Assembly (NCBI GenBank): GCA_910577665.1 | Contig: CAJTOJ010000023.1 | Span: forward strand, 1 to 58,231 | Origin: an uncultured Acetatifactor sp. | Lineage (GTDB): Bacteria; Bacillota; Clostridia; Lachnospirales; Lachnospiraceae | DNA length: 58,231 nucleotides | Reading direction: 5' to 3' | Part shown: positions 37,900-47,524 of the stretch, in pieces | Position numbering within the stretch: position 1 is the stretch's first letter | Layout: each line of letters starts with the position of its first letter | Made by a program: the position numbers and the translations under genes | The notes under the pieces: model-generated | The model's input: the letters and a program-made list of their open reading frames with translations, nothing else | Database searches by the model: none | What the model was told of the DNA's origin: nothing

Positions 37900-40341
37900 A
37901 TGGTTCACGATTGGGAGAGGACATCCCTGAATGGGGACTGGGTACTATATTGCCAGCAAAATAGCGAATACATGGCCAGCGGCGGACATCCTGTGACTTA
38001 TGATGCCATCTGTGGCATGCCGGATTACATGCCTGCCAGGGTACCAGGGAACCTGGAACTGGATCTACAGAGGGCCGGGCATATAGGGGATCCGTTCTTC
38101 GGCCTTACCACGCTGAAGCTGCAGAAGCTGGAATCGCTCCATATGTTCTACGGGCGTAGGTTCGAATACCACAGACCGGTGCAGGGCCAGACAGCAGAAG
38201 CCGGGATCCGGACAGGACAGGCAGCACAGACAGGACTGGGAATGGATACCAGGCGATACCAGACAACACCGGTGCTGACCTTTGAGGGACTGGATACGGT
38301 GGCAGAGATCTTTCTGAACGGATGCCTGGTGGGAAGGTGTGAGAATATGCTGATTACCCAGACCTTTGTACTGTCAGACCTGAAGGATGGGGAAAACGAC
38401 CTGGTGGTTCATATTATTCCTGCCTGTATTGCAGCCAGGGGACGGAAAATGTCGGCGGCCAACAATGCCTTGAAGTATGACTATGAGAGCCTGCGGCTGC
38501 GGAAATCGGCGTCCATGTTCGGCTGGGACATTATGCCGCGCCTGGTCTCCGGCGGAATCTGGAGACCGGTATATATTGAAGAAGTGCCACGGGAATCCCT
38601 GCGGCAGGTGTATCTGATGACCACGGATCTTAATGTGGAGGAAGAGACGGCCAGTCTGGTATTGTTCTATGAGGCAGACGTATGGGGGGATGACCTGTCG
38701 GAATACAGGATCCGGCTTACAGGAACGTGTGGAGACAGTACCTTTGCAGCAAGTGACCGTCTCTGGTATACAGCAGGAAAGCTGTATGTTTCCCTGGAAC
38801 ATGCAAAATTCTGGTGGCCGAAAGGACAGGGCAGCCAGGATCTCTACGAGGTGGAGGTGGAACTTACCAGAAATGGCGATGTGGTGGATACCTGGCATAC
38901 CAGGACGGGCATCCGCACGGTGTCCCTGGAGAGGACGGCGCTGACAGATCCGTTCTTCGGCGGAAAGTTCCGGTTCCTGGTGAACGGAAGGTCCGTTTTT
39001 ATCCTGGGAACCAATTTTGTGCCGGTGGATGCCATGCACAGCCGTGACCGGGAGCGGCTTCCCAGGGTGCTGGAGCTGCTGGAGGATTCCGGGTGTAATG
39101 CCATACGGTGCTGGGGCGGCAGCGTATATGAGGATGATCTTTTGTACGATTTCTGCGATGAGAAAGGCATCCTCATATGGCAGGATTTTATGATGGCCTG
39201 CGGTACCTATCCCATAGACGATGCATTCTGCAAAGTGATGGAGGAGGAAGCCCAGTTCGTGGTCAGAAGGCTCAGGCAGCATCCGTCCCTGCTTCTGTGG
39301 TCCGGGGACAATGAATGCGACATGAGCGCTTTCAAAAAGCGGCCATCGGGAAACAGGATCACCAGGGAGGTGCTCCCTGCAGTGGTGGAATATGAAGATC
39401 CGGTCAGACCTTTCCTTCCCAGTTCGCCCTTTGTGGACAGGGAGGCAGAAGGAGTTCCGGAAGCATATCTTCCGGAGAATCATCTGTGGGGGCCGAGGGA
39501 TTATTATAAATCCGATTATTACAGGAATTCCCTGTGCAGTTTTGCCAGTGAGATCGGGTATCACGGGTGCCCGGCCAGGGAATCCATAGAAGCGTTTCTT
39601 CCGCCGGAGCATAGCTGGCCCTGGCAGGACAATGACTACTGGATGGCGCATGCCTCCAGCATGGAACTGGGCAACAGCGGGAATTTCAATTACCGCATCC
39701 GGCTCATGGCAGACCAGATAAGGGAACTGTTCGGCGTCATACCGGACAATCTGGAGGATTTCGTCACAGCCAGTCAGATCTCCCAGGCGGAGGCAAAAAA
39801 GTTTTTCATTGAACTTTTCCGGACCGGGCAGCCGGACAGGACAGGCATCATCTGGTGGAATCTGATTGACGGCTGGCCCCAGTTTTCAGACGCGGTGGTT
39901 GATTACTACTTCAGAAAAAAGCTGGCTTACTATTATATCCGCCAGGTGCAGCAGTCGGTGCTGTTGTCCATGAAGGAACCAAAGGACTGGCATCTGGAGA
40001 TGGTGGCGGTGAACGACACAGGAGGATCCATACGGCTTGTGTACTCAGTTGAGGAACTGACAGCCGGATTGGAAATTGACAGCGGTGAAATCTTTGTTCC
40101 GGAAGGAATGAAGCACATTATGAATATACCCTACAGCCAGGGCGAAAAGAAAATATACAGGATGCACTGGGAGTATGGCGCAGGCCGGGGATGGAATCAT
40201 TACCTGGCAGGCAATCCGCCGTTTTCCCTTCAGGAATACAAGACGTATCTGCTGGATTCCTACAGGGAGATATTCCCGGACATGCAGAAAGGCAACGTTT
40301 CTTCAGACTGGCACATAAAAGACAAGGAGGACATGCTATGA
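37900..40341 (+). CDS. GH2 beta-mannosidase
   Basis: 813 residues, cytoplasmic. The N-terminal sugar-binding domain has LNGDW and the FEGLDTVAEIFLNG signature. An immunoglobulin-like domain and the barrel follow, with GANF-type GTNFVPVDA, RCWGGSVYEDD, acid/base Glu472 in LLWSGDNECD and nucleophile Glu551 in FASEIGYHG. The GDNE acid/base form and the MMACGTYP segment match beta-mannosidases rather than beta-galactosidases. Removes terminal beta-mannose from imported oligosaccharides. GGAGGGGGCAGAAG precedes the ATG. Its stop codon overlaps the lipoprotein start (ATGA), coupling the hydrolase to the importer. Confidence 0.92.
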   Translation: MVHDWERTSLNGDWVLYCQQNSEYMASGGHPVTYDAICGMPDYMPARVPGNLELDLQRAGHIGDPFFGLTTLKLQKLESLHMFYGRRFEYHRPVQGQTAEAGIRTGQAAQTGLGMDTRRYQTTPVLTFEGLDTVAEIFLNGCLVGRCENMLITQTFVLSDLKDGENDLVVHIIPACIAARGRKMSAANNALKYDYESLRLRKSASMFGWDIMPRLVSGGIWRPVYIEEVPRESLRQVYLMTTDLNVEEETASLVLFYEADVWGDDLSEYRIRLTGTCGDSTFAASDRLWYTAGKLYVSLEHAKFWWPKGQGSQDLYEVEVELTRNGDVVDTWHTRTGIRTVSLERTALTDPFFGGKFRFLVNGRSVFILGTNFVPVDAMHSRDRERLPRVLELLEDSGCNAIRCWGGSVYEDDLLYDFCDEKGILIWQDFMMACGTYPIDDAFCKVMEEEAQFVVRRLRQHPSLLLWSGDNECDMSAFKKRPSGNRITREVLPAVVEYEDPVRPFLPSSPFVDREAEGVPEAYLPENHLWGPRDYYKSDYYRNSLCSFASEIGYHGCPARESIEAFLPPEHSWPWQDNDYWMAHASSMELGNSGNFNYRIRLMADQIRELFGVIPDNLEDFVTASQISQAEAKKFFIELFRTGQPDRTGIIWWNLIDGWPQFSDAVVDYYFRKKLAYYYIRQVQQSVLLSMKEPKDWHLEMVAVNDTGGSIRLVYSVEELTAGLEIDSGEIFVPEGMKHIMNIPYSQGEKKIYRMHWEYGAGRGWNHYLAGNPPFSLQEYKTYLLDSYREIFPDMQKGNVSSDWHIKDKEDML

Positions 40342-42032
40342 AGAGAAAGAAACTGACGGCACTTATGATGGTGGCTGCCATGGCGGTATCCATGCTGGCA
40401 GGCTGTGGCGACAACAAGGGGACAGACGCTCCATCCGAATCGGGGGGGAAGACGGATCAGGACAGCCAGTCAGGAACTGCCTCGTCTGGTGGATCCGGGC
40501 AGGAGAGCGAAGGAGGCAGCATCACATTCCCTCTGGAGGAGCCGGTTGAGATCACGGTCTATGTATGTACCGGAGATTCCCAGTTCAAATTTGAGGATAC
40601 TGCTGTGTATAAGGTGATGGAGGAGAAGACCAATGTGAAGCTCAAAATCGTCACCAGCACAAACTTGACAGAAAATGAGGAAAAGAGAAACGTACAGATC
40701 AATTCCGGTGACTATCCGGATGTGTTTATCAAAAGCGGACTAAGCCCAGATGAGTTGTATGAATATGGCCAGGAAGGCATTTTTATAGCCCTGGATGACT
40801 TGATTGACCAATACATGCCCAATTACAAGGCTCTCATTGATGAGAGGGATGCCTGGGCAGAAGTCACTTCCGGAGACGGACATATTTATTCCACTTATGA
40901 GATCTGCAAGCCCAATGTGGGCAACACACCCCATGTGTGGATCAATACCAAGTGGCTGGAGAATGTGAATAAGTCCATGCCCACCACTGCCGATGAGTTC
41001 TATGAAGTGCTGAAGGCCTTCAAGGAGCAGGATGCGGACGGGGACGGCGACCCGAATAACGAGATTCCCTGGATCACTTCCAGCGATATCTCCCCGGTGG
41101 AGTTTATCCTTCCCTATTTCGGGTTTAATATGTCCGGCTGGTGGGATCCCTGGTGCGTATCCCAGGATGAGGAGAGCATCGAGTTCTTCCCTGCTACCGA
41201 GAGATACAAGGAAGCTCTGGCATTTATCGCTAAGTGCTACGATGAGGGACTGCTCTACAAGGATTCCTTTAATATTACCTGTGACCAGATCCGTTCCATG
41301 GGCCAGACAGGCGAGGCTCTGGGTGTGTTCGGTGAGTGGCATCCCCAGAATACGGTTGGGGCTTATGATAAGACAAAATCAGAAGAGGAGAATATAGTTT
41401 TGCAGTACCAGGCAATGGTGCCCTGGGAAGAAGGCGGCTGTCCTACAGCAGGCGGTTTGAACCGTGGCGGTCTGGCAATCACTGACAAGTGCAAATATCC
41501 CGAAATCATGTGCGCATGGGTTGACTATCTCTACAGCGAAGAAGGGGCTATCCTTTCCACATATGGTATTGAAGGTGACACCTATGATATGGTGGATGGC
41601 AAGATTAAAGCAAGGGACAAAGAAAATCCTTCCACAACCTGGGGCGAGAATATAGACCACGCGCTTTTCCAGATGGGCGGCGGTACCTTCCGGCCTGCAA
41701 AATGTTACTCTGATACCTATGAAGTCTATGTAGACCTGACAGAGAATCCTATAGCTAACATATTGGAAGATACTTTTAATTCCTTTGAGGATGCAGGTAA
41801 ACTGTACAAGGCATGGCCGACCTTGAATCTGACAGAGGAAGAGATCGCGGCAAACGGTGATATCAATGCGGACGTGGATGCATACCGCAAGACTTACCGT
41901 GCAGAAGTGATCACTGGTAAGAAAGACCTGGATTCCACCTGGGATGAATACTTGAAGACATTGAACGACATGGGACTACAGACAGCTGTGGACAACATGA
42001 ATGCAGCATACGACAGGTACAAGGTCGATTGA
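40338..42032 (+). CDS. Sugar ABC importer lipoprotein (LplA/family 1 type)
   Basis: 564 residues. Signal with lipobox MLAGC (Cys23), an acidic low-complexity linker (~27-60), then the solute-binding fold (PVEITVYVCTGDSQFKFEDTAVYKVMEEKTNVKL ... GDYPDVFIKSG). Length and the two permeases that follow match the LplA/LplB/YtcP group, which imports complex oligosaccharides and usually borrows a shared ATPase (MsmX-like), not encoded here. AAGGAGGACATGCT precedes the ATG. A stable hairpin (42066-42092) follows the stop and may keep this part of the mRNA more abundant than the permease part. Confidence 0.93.
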   Translation: MKRKKLTALMMVAAMAVSMLAGCGDNKGTDAPSESGGKTDQDSQSGTASSGGSGQESEGGSITFPLEEPVEITVYVCTGDSQFKFEDTAVYKVMEEKTNVKLKIVTSTNLTENEEKRNVQINSGDYPDVFIKSGLSPDELYEYGQEGIFIALDDLIDQYMPNYKALIDERDAWAEVTSGDGHIYSTYEICKPNVGNTPHVWINTKWLENVNKSMPTTADEFYEVLKAFKEQDADGDGDPNNEIPWITSSDISPVEFILPYFGFNMSGWWDPWCVSQDEESIEFFPATERYKEALAFIAKCYDEGLLYKDSFNITCDQIRSMGQTGEALGVFGEWHPQNTVGAYDKTKSEEENIVLQYQAMVPWEEGGCPTAGGLNRGGLAITDKCKYPEIMCAWVDYLYSEEGAILSTYGIEGDTYDMVDGKIKARDKENPSTTWGENIDHALFQMGGGTFRPAKCYSDTYEVYVDLTENPIANILEDTFNSFEDAGKLYKAWPTLNLTEEEIAANGDINADVDAYRKTYRAEVITGKKDLDSTWDEYLKTLNDMGLQTAVDNMNAAYDRYKVD

Positions 42033-42065
42033 TAGGAATCTGACAGGCAGTGACAAAGCATATGT

Positions 42066-42092
42066 GGCGGTATCCCGTAAGGTGATACCGCC
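42066..42092 (+). terminator. Intercistronic hairpin after the binding-protein gene
   Basis: GGCGGTATC and GATACCGCC form a perfect 9-bp stem with a nine-base loop and no U-run after it. Hairpins here usually protect the binding-protein mRNA or reduce transcription into the permeases. Confidence 0.65.
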
Positions 42093-42114
42093 CATGTAGT
42101 AGGAGGGATGTATA

Positions 42115-43062
42115 TTGAAAAAAGAGAAAGAACCATGGAAGAGCAGGGAGCGCTTTTCGGTCAGGCTAAAGAAAGATCTGAAGCATAACTGGCTGTTGTG
42201 GGTTATGTTCCTGCCGGTCGTGATTTACTATGCGGTTTTTAACTATGCACCTATGTACGGCATATTGCTGGCCTTTAAGGATTACAAGGTAAAGAGAGGG
42301 ATTCTGGGGAGTCCCTGGGTGGGATTTGATTATTTTAAGCGTTTCTTTTCGGGCTACTATTTCTGGGATCTGATAAAGAATACATTGGGAATATCGATCT
42401 ATTCCCTGGTGATTGGTTTTCCACTTGCAATTATCTTTGCGATACTGCTTCATTATCTGACAATGAATAAACTGAAGAAAATTGTGCAGATGGTCTCCTA
42501 TGCGCCCTATTTCATTTCTACCGTGGTAATCTGCGGTATGCTGACTATTTTCATGGATCCGGGAAACGGTGTGTTTAATAAAATTATTGGACTATTTGGG
42601 CATGAGCCGATTCCTTTTCTATATGTGCCGGAGTATTTCAAGACCATCTATGTGTGGTCGGGAGTCTGGCAGGGAATGGGATGGAGTGCCATTATCTATA
42701 TATCAAGCCTGGCAGGTGTGGACTATGAGATGCATGAGGCGGCCATCATTGATGGAGCGTCCAAGTTACAGCGTATCCGGTTTATCGATCTCCCTTCCAT
42801 TCGTCCTGTTATTGTCATGTTGTTGATTATGCAGTTGGGAAGCCTGATGAGTGTGGGATTTGAAAAAGTGTATCTGCTGCAGAATGATCTGAACAGGATG
42901 TCTTCTGATATCATATCCACCTATACCTACCGGGTGGGTCTGATCAACAGTGAATTCGGTTACTCCACGGCAGTGGGGCTGTTCAATACGGTGATCAACC
43001 TAATCATTCTGGTGCTGGCCAACACGATAGCGAGAAAGGCAACGGGTGAGAGCTTATGGTAA
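42115..43062 (+). CDS. Sugar ABC permease, LplB type
   Basis: 315 residues, six membrane helices starting near residue 25. The cytoplasmic coupling (EAA) loop reads EAAIIDGASKLQRIRFIDLP. The N-terminal signature LPVVIYYAVFNYAPMYGILLAFKDY is typical of LplB proteins. The start codon is TTG: AGGAGGG lies seven bases upstream and no ATG fits. Its last seven bases overlap the next permease gene. Confidence 0.94.
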   Translation: MKKEKEPWKSRERFSVRLKKDLKHNWLLWVMFLPVVIYYAVFNYAPMYGILLAFKDYKVKRGILGSPWVGFDYFKRFFSGYYFWDLIKNTLGISIYSLVIGFPLAIIFAILLHYLTMNKLKKIVQMVSYAPYFISTVVICGMLTIFMDPGNGVFNKIIGLFGHEPIPFLYVPEYFKTIYVWSGVWQGMGWSAIIYISSLAGVDYEMHEAAIIDGASKLQRIRFIDLPSIRPVIVMLLIMQLGSLMSVGFEKVYLLQNDLNRMSSDIISTYTYRVGLINSEFGYSTAVGLFNTVINLIILVLANTIARKATGESLW

Positions 43063-43982
43063 AACAAAAAAAGAAGAGTAAAATCCTCAGTAATTCCCCT
43101 GCGGACAGAGCCTTTGATATCGTAAATATTATCATTATGGTGGCTTTGCTCTTTATCTTTGTGTGGCCCCTGTGGTTTGTGGTGATCTCTTCCTTCAGCA
43201 ATCCTTTTGACGTGTGGAAGGGGAATGTGATGTTGTGGCCCAGCGGCTTCACGCTGAAGGGATATCGGGAAATGTTCCGGTATGAGCCTATCTGGATCGG
43301 ATACCGGAACAATATTTTCTACACAGCGGTTGGCACTTTGATTAATATGGCAATGACGGTGCTGTGCGCTTATCCGCTGTCGCGAAAGGACTGGCTGCCA
43401 AGGAAATTCTGGCTGAAGTACTGCCTGATTACCATGTATATCAGCGGCGGCCTGATTCCCACGTACCTGGTGATCCGCAACCTCCATATGACCAATACCA
43501 TATGGGCCATGATGATTCCTGGAGCGCTGTCTTTCTACAATGCGCTGATTGTGAGAAGTTATTTTTCCAACAGTATCCCCAATGACCTCCAAGAGGCAGC
43601 GGAGCTGGACGGGGCCAATCCGGTCCAGTATCTGGTGAAGGTGGTGCTGCCGCTGTCCAAGCCGGTTCTGGCAGTTGTATGTTTGTACTATGCGGTGGGA
43701 CACTGGAATGATTATTACACCGCGCTGATTTACATCAGCGACAGGAACCTGGTTCCGTTGCAGACGGCCCTGCGGGAAGTGCTGATGTCATCCGCTTCTA
43801 TTGCAAACCTGCTGCACAATACGGATTCCAACACGGCCATGCTGATGCAGCAGAGGATGGAGCTGGCCCAGAGCTTAAAATACACATCCATCATAGCAGG
43901 TATTATTCCCATGATGATCGTCTATCCCTTTGTGCAGAAATATTTTGTGAAGGGCGTCATGGTGGGGGCGATCAAGGGGTGA
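43056..43982 (+). CDS. Sugar ABC permease, YtcP type
   Basis: 308 residues, six helices. EAA loop EAAELDGANPVQYLVKVVLPLSKPV; also FVWPLWFVVISSFSNP and the SSASIANLLHNTDS segment seen in the YtcP group. Forms the heterodimeric channel with the LplB-type permease. The start overlaps the preceding stop, with GGTGAGAG upstream. No ATPase gene follows. Confidence 0.94.
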   Translation: MVKQKKKSKILSNSPADRAFDIVNIIIMVALLFIFVWPLWFVVISSFSNPFDVWKGNVMLWPSGFTLKGYREMFRYEPIWIGYRNNIFYTAVGTLINMAMTVLCAYPLSRKDWLPRKFWLKYCLITMYISGGLIPTYLVIRNLHMTNTIWAMMIPGALSFYNALIVRSYFSNSIPNDLQEAAELDGANPVQYLVKVVLPLSKPVLAVVCLYYAVGHWNDYYTALIYISDRNLVPLQTALREVLMSSASIANLLHNTDSNTAMLMQQRMELAQSLKYTSIIAGIIPMMIVYPFVQKYFVKGVMVGAIKG

Positions 43983-44098
43983 CGTATTGTCTGTGCCGGC
44001 AGGATGGGAAGTGTGAGAAGATTAGAGTGGAGAATATAAGTTCTATATTAAAATTTCATACAGAAGGATAGGGTTTTACTGTCAAGAATTTTGATTGG

Positions 44099-44136
44099 TA
44101 TGCGCGCAAGAGGGTGTGCAAGCACCCCTCTTTAAG
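44099..44136 (+). repeat. R3 hairpin motif, copy 1
   Basis: GGTATGCGCGCAAGAGGG ... CCCCTCTTTAAGC closely matches 50160-50198. The core AAGAGGGTG / CACCCCTCTT forms a stem with one bulge. Both copies lie shortly before a gene of the sugar locus (here GH36). Confidence 0.6.
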
Positions 44137-44153
44137 CGCACACGGAGGTATAA

Positions 44154-44235
44154 GATTGAAAATTGAAAATTTTCAATCCCAAGTTTGTGTCTGCGCGGCA
44201 TCCACAAACTTGACATGCGCAAAAGGCCGCGCAGA
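44154..44235 (+). promoter_or_regulatory. Candidate cis-regulatory pseudoknot before the GH36 gene
   Basis: Three perfect pairings. Hairpin 1: GATTGAAAATT (44154-44164) with AATTTTCAATC (44168-44178). Hairpin 2: CAAGTTTGTG (44180-44189) with CACAAACTTG (44203-44212). Then the loop of hairpin 2, TCTGCGCGGC (44190-44199), is exactly complementary to GCCGCGCAGA (44226-44235), giving an H-type pseudoknot that ends four bases before the ribosome site GGAGT. The layout suits translational control. It matches no riboswitch class I know. Confidence 0.5.
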
Positions 44236-44247
44236 AATGGAGTAAAA

Positions 44248-46197
44248 ATGAGATTGGAAGATATGGTTTGTGAGGGAGGATTTTCCTTCCTGTTAGACGG
44301 GGTGGCGGTCAGTCTGCCCGTGCCGGAGAAGAAGGCGGTATCGACGGATGCCTGGGAGGAAGTCTACAGGTTCCCGGGGGGACTGGTCATCACGCGCAAA
44401 GTGACGTTTTACCAGGAATTCGATGCATGTGACTGGGTATTGTTTTTGAAAAACGAAGGCAGCCGGGATACGGGGATTCTCTCTGGATTATGGGACTGTG
44501 ACATTTGCCTGCCTTTCCCGGCGGACAAACCCCTGCGGCCGGGATTCCGGCCCTTTGACCCGTATTTCAAGGTAATCAATGCCATTGGCGGGGCGCAGTC
44601 TCCGGAGGATTTTATGCCCAGGGAATTCTTCTTGCTCCAGGGTGAGACCAGAGGGTTTGGCACGGTGGGCGGGCGTTCCTCCAGTCCGGTGATGCCGTTT
44701 GTGGAGATGGTAAGAGGGCAGGAAGGCGTTATTGCTGCAATCGGATGGTCTGGTGACTGGTATGCCTCTGTGACCAGACAGGAAGATGCGGTTTACCGTG
44801 CCGGGATTCCGGATCTGCATTTCAGACTGCATCCCGGTGAGGAGATCCGGACCACCCGCACGGTGCTGCTGGCTTACAACGATGGCTGCATCCATGGACA
44901 CAACAAATTCCGGCGTTTCATGAAGAAACATTTCAGCATCATGGGGCAGGGGCAGCGGCCGGCACGTGGTCCGGTGGCAATGTCACTGTGGGGCGGTGTC
45001 AGTACGGAAGAGTGTATCCGGAGAATCAAGATGGTTCAGAAGTATGAGATCGGATTTGAATATATATGGATGGATGCAGGGTGGTATGGGGAATCCCGCC
45101 AAGATTGCCCGGATGAATTCAGCGGTGACTGGGGTGTACATGCGGGAACCTGGACGGTGAATCCGAATTATCATCCGGATGGTCTGGAAGATCTTGCGGC
45201 AAAGATCAAGGAGGCAGGAATGAAATTTATTCTCTGGTGTGAGCCGGAGAGGGCGTTACTGGGTACCAGATGGACCAAAGAGCACCCGGACTGGTTCTTG
45301 CACGCCCCTGACCCTGCCGCAGAAACTGTCCTTCTGGACTTGGGCAATGCAGAGGCAAGGGCGGCCTGCATTGATCTTATTGATGACTTGATCACACGCC
45401 TGGAGCTGGATTGCTATCGTCAGGATTTTAATATGGAACCTGCCGGATTCTGGAGTCACCATGACGCAGAAGACCGCAGGGGAATCACCCAGATCCGGCA
45501 TATCATGGGGCTGTATGCATTTTGGGATGCGCTCCTTGCCAGGCATCCAAAACTGTTCATCGACAACTGTGCTTCCGGTGGCAGACGCCTGGATATTGAA
45601 CTGATGAAGCGCTCTATGCCGCTGTGGCAGACCGATTATGCCTGCGTGTGGAACTATGATGCGGAGGATGTGCAGAGCCATACTTCGGGAGCCATGTGGT
45701 GGCTGCCCTATACGGGGACGGGCACAGGCTCCATCACTGGCAATACCTATCGTTATCGCTGTACTTATGCGGCAAGCTTTGTCACGGCCCGCTGGTCATA
45801 TGCCTGGCAGGATATGGTGGAGACGCCGGAGGCGGTGGAGGAGATGGGGTGGATGAAGGAGAGGCTGGCAGAATATAAGAGGGCGCAACCTTACTATACG
45901 GAGGATTATTATCCGCTGACAGCTCCCTGCCTTAGCAAGAATACCTGGGCGTTGCAGCAGTTCGACCGGCCTGGAGAGGGGGACGGCATGGTAGTGGCCT
46001 TCAGGCGGTCTGAAAGCTGCCTGTCTGTGGCAGGCCCAAGACTGTATGGGCTGGAGGCAGATGCCATGTATGAGATGGAAAATAGTGATACCGGGGAGAG
46101 ACAGGTATACACCGGCAGGCAGCTTAGGGAAGGGAAATGGGCTGTGGAGATTCCCGAAAGGGGAGAATCCAGGATGTTGTTTTACAAGAAATTGTAA
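44248..46197 (+). CDS. GH36-family alpha-galactosidase
   Basis: 649 residues, cytoplasmic. A beta-sandwich N-terminal domain is followed by the barrel with EYIWMDAGWYG, LWCEPERA, nucleophile Asp393 in CYRQDFNME, NCASGGRRLDIELMKRS and WQTDYACVWNYDAEDVQSH, which carries the likely acid/base Asp. These match the GH36 clan-D pattern, though the nucleophile segment reads YRQDFN rather than the common WKWDMN/KYDYN forms. Likely removes alpha-linked galactose side groups, fitting beta-mannosidases on both sides. Start MRLEDMVCEG with GGAGT; an upstream open stretch runs through the pseudoknot and is not coding. Confidence 0.88.
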   Translation: MRLEDMVCEGGFSFLLDGVAVSLPVPEKKAVSTDAWEEVYRFPGGLVITRKVTFYQEFDACDWVLFLKNEGSRDTGILSGLWDCDICLPFPADKPLRPGFRPFDPYFKVINAIGGAQSPEDFMPREFFLLQGETRGFGTVGGRSSSPVMPFVEMVRGQEGVIAAIGWSGDWYASVTRQEDAVYRAGIPDLHFRLHPGEEIRTTRTVLLAYNDGCIHGHNKFRRFMKKHFSIMGQGQRPARGPVAMSLWGGVSTEECIRRIKMVQKYEIGFEYIWMDAGWYGESRQDCPDEFSGDWGVHAGTWTVNPNYHPDGLEDLAAKIKEAGMKFILWCEPERALLGTRWTKEHPDWFLHAPDPAAETVLLDLGNAEARAACIDLIDDLITRLELDCYRQDFNMEPAGFWSHHDAEDRRGITQIRHIMGLYAFWDALLARHPKLFIDNCASGGRRLDIELMKRSMPLWQTDYACVWNYDAEDVQSHTSGAMWWLPYTGTGTGSITGNTYRYRCTYAASFVTARWSYAWQDMVETPEAVEEMGWMKERLAEYKRAQPYYTEDYYPLTAPCLSKNTWALQQFDRPGEGDGMVVAFRRSESCLSVAGPRLYGLEADAMYEMENSDTGERQVYTGRQLREGKWAVEIPERGESRMLFYKKL

Positions 46198-46239
46198 GAC
46201 CGTAAAGTGCATGTTGTCTTTGCCAGGATAGCCGGAAGA

Positions 46240-46270
46240 AATGGGAGTATGGCAGGTACTCCCATTTTGC
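46240..46270 (+). terminator. Terminator of the kinase-to-GH36 operon
   Basis: AATGGGAGTA, loop TGGCAGG, TACTCCCATT, then TTGC. It lies 43 bp past the GH36 stop and may also serve the convergent DMT gene, whose 3' end is at 46275. Confidence 0.7.
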
Positions 46271-46274
46271 TATC

Positions 46275-47171
46275 CTATAAAATGCCGCACAGCAGCAGAA
46301 TGGCTGCGCCGCCCATGCATAGGCCGGACCATTGTCTGACGGTCAGTCGTTCCCGCCACAGAAGGATCCCGGCAGCCGCTGTGAGGATCATGGAGGCGCC
46401 GTTTACCACGGGATAGAAGAGGATGGCATCCATGGCTCCGGCCAGGTACATGTTGATCTGGTTGCAGAGGGCGATGCCGATTCCGGAGAGGACAGAGCAG
46501 ATGAGAAGACTGCGCAGTTTATGGCCGGACAACACGGTGATGGTTTCGCCGCGCTTTTTGGATAGGAGGGCTGACAGGGATGAGAAGATGGCGGACACTC
46601 CGAAGGCAATGATCAGGAAGATGCCCAGTTCGTCCCTGTGCGGAGAACTCTGGTGGACTTTCTGGAGGATGCCTACGGATCCGGAAAAAAGGAAAGCGCC
46701 CAGGCAGTACAACAGCCACTTCAGGGAAGCTCCGGAGGAAGTGTTTTTGTTGTCAACGGCACAGAGGAAGGAAGCGATCATGAGCAGCACCCCTGCAAGC
46801 TGCCAGAAGGACACGGTCTCCTGGTACAGGATCATACCAGAGAGGGCGGGGATTACCATGGAGCAGGAGACAATCACATTAGTATAGGAAAGGGGGCCGC
46901 TTTCCAGGGCTTTCATATTCAACAAGGCACAGAGGGCGGTACACAGTCCGAAGACAATGCCCAGCAGGACAGTGTAGAGGGAAGGCCGGGAAAGGGAGGA
47001 GCCAGCCAGGCAGACGATGGCCAGGGCTGCCATGGACAGCAGGCTGGACGCGGCATTGAACAAGTGCAGATCGCAGTTGCTCCCAACCTCTTTCTTGCAG
47101 AATGCGCTGCGGACGATGCCGTAGGATACCAGGTTCATAAAGATGGATATTGTCAGTAAGATAGCGTTCAT
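46275..47171 (-). CDS. EamA/DMT-superfamily transporter
   Basis: 298 residues with ten predicted helices in two repeats, the standard EamA build. Visible repeat ends ALCALLNMKALESGPLSYTNVIVSCSMVIPALSGMILYQETVSFWQ and DAILFYPVVNGASMILTAAAGILLWRERLT. Drug/metabolite or sugar transporters of this type move small solutes; the substrate is unknown. AAGAGAGGT precedes the ATG. Its promoter carries the 17-bp site shared by other genes of this locus, so it probably belongs to the same sugar response, for instance to export or take up a product. Confidence 0.9.
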   Translation of the reverse strand: MNAILLTISIFMNLVSYGIVRSAFCKKEVGSNCDLHLFNAASSLLSMAALAIVCLAGSSLSRPSLYTVLLGIVFGLCTALCALLNMKALESGPLSYTNVIVSCSMVIPALSGMILYQETVSFWQLAGVLLMIASFLCAVDNKNTSSGASLKWLLYCLGAFLFSGSVGILQKVHQSSPHRDELGIFLIIAFGVSAIFSSLSALLSKKRGETITVLSGHKLRSLLICSVLSGIGIALCNQINMYLAGAMDAILFYPVVNGASMILTAAAGILLWRERLTVRQWSGLCMGGAAILLLCGIL

Positions 47172-47218
47172 GGTAAATACCTCTCTTCCGGTAGATGTGG
47201 ATGTTGTTTCGTGTATTC

Positions 47219-47272
47219 ACCATAGCATGTCCCACAGGTATATGTCAAGGAAATAAGTAAATAAATATTACT
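47219..47272 (-). promoter_or_regulatory. DMT gene promoter with ROK-type site
   Basis: On the minus strand TTGACA (47243-47248) and TATGGT (47219-47224) are 18 bp apart. The 17-bp site (plus strand AGTAAATAAATATTACT, 47256-47272) lies seven bases upstream of the -35 box. It has inverted ends AGTAA/TTACT and differs from the site at 54765 at one position. The remaining gap up to 47524 holds the T-poor leader of the second beta-mannosidase gene. Confidence 0.6.
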
Positions 47273-47383
47273 ATATAGAGAAAAATAAGCATATGGAATA
47301 TAAAAACAGGGAAACGAGACGGCTGAAGTGCAGGAATTGTCGGCAAAAGCACCATATATAGGAAAAACACTTAACTATATGGA

Positions 47384-47505
47384 GGCAAAACGGCAAAGCA
47401 GCAAAACAGGAAAGCAGCAAAACAGGAAAGCAGCAAAGCGGAAAAGCAGGAAAATAGAAAAACGAAAAAGCAGGAAAACAGAAAAGCACAAAACAAGGTC
47501 TGCAG
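47384..47505 (+). repeat. T-poor purine-rich leader of the second beta-mannosidase gene
   Basis: About 120 bases with almost no T, built of repeats such as GCAGCAAAACAGGAAA and AAGCAGGAAAA. It ends about 20 bases before the ATG. Similar in makeup to 19751-19925 and 56728-56775. Confidence 0.65.
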
Positions 47506-47524
47506 GACAGACAGGAAGGAGACT

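Noticed and set aside
38374..39651. 425-codon minus-strand frame inside the first GH2 gene
   Set aside because: Antisense shadow of a complete beta-mannosidase with both catalytic motifs.
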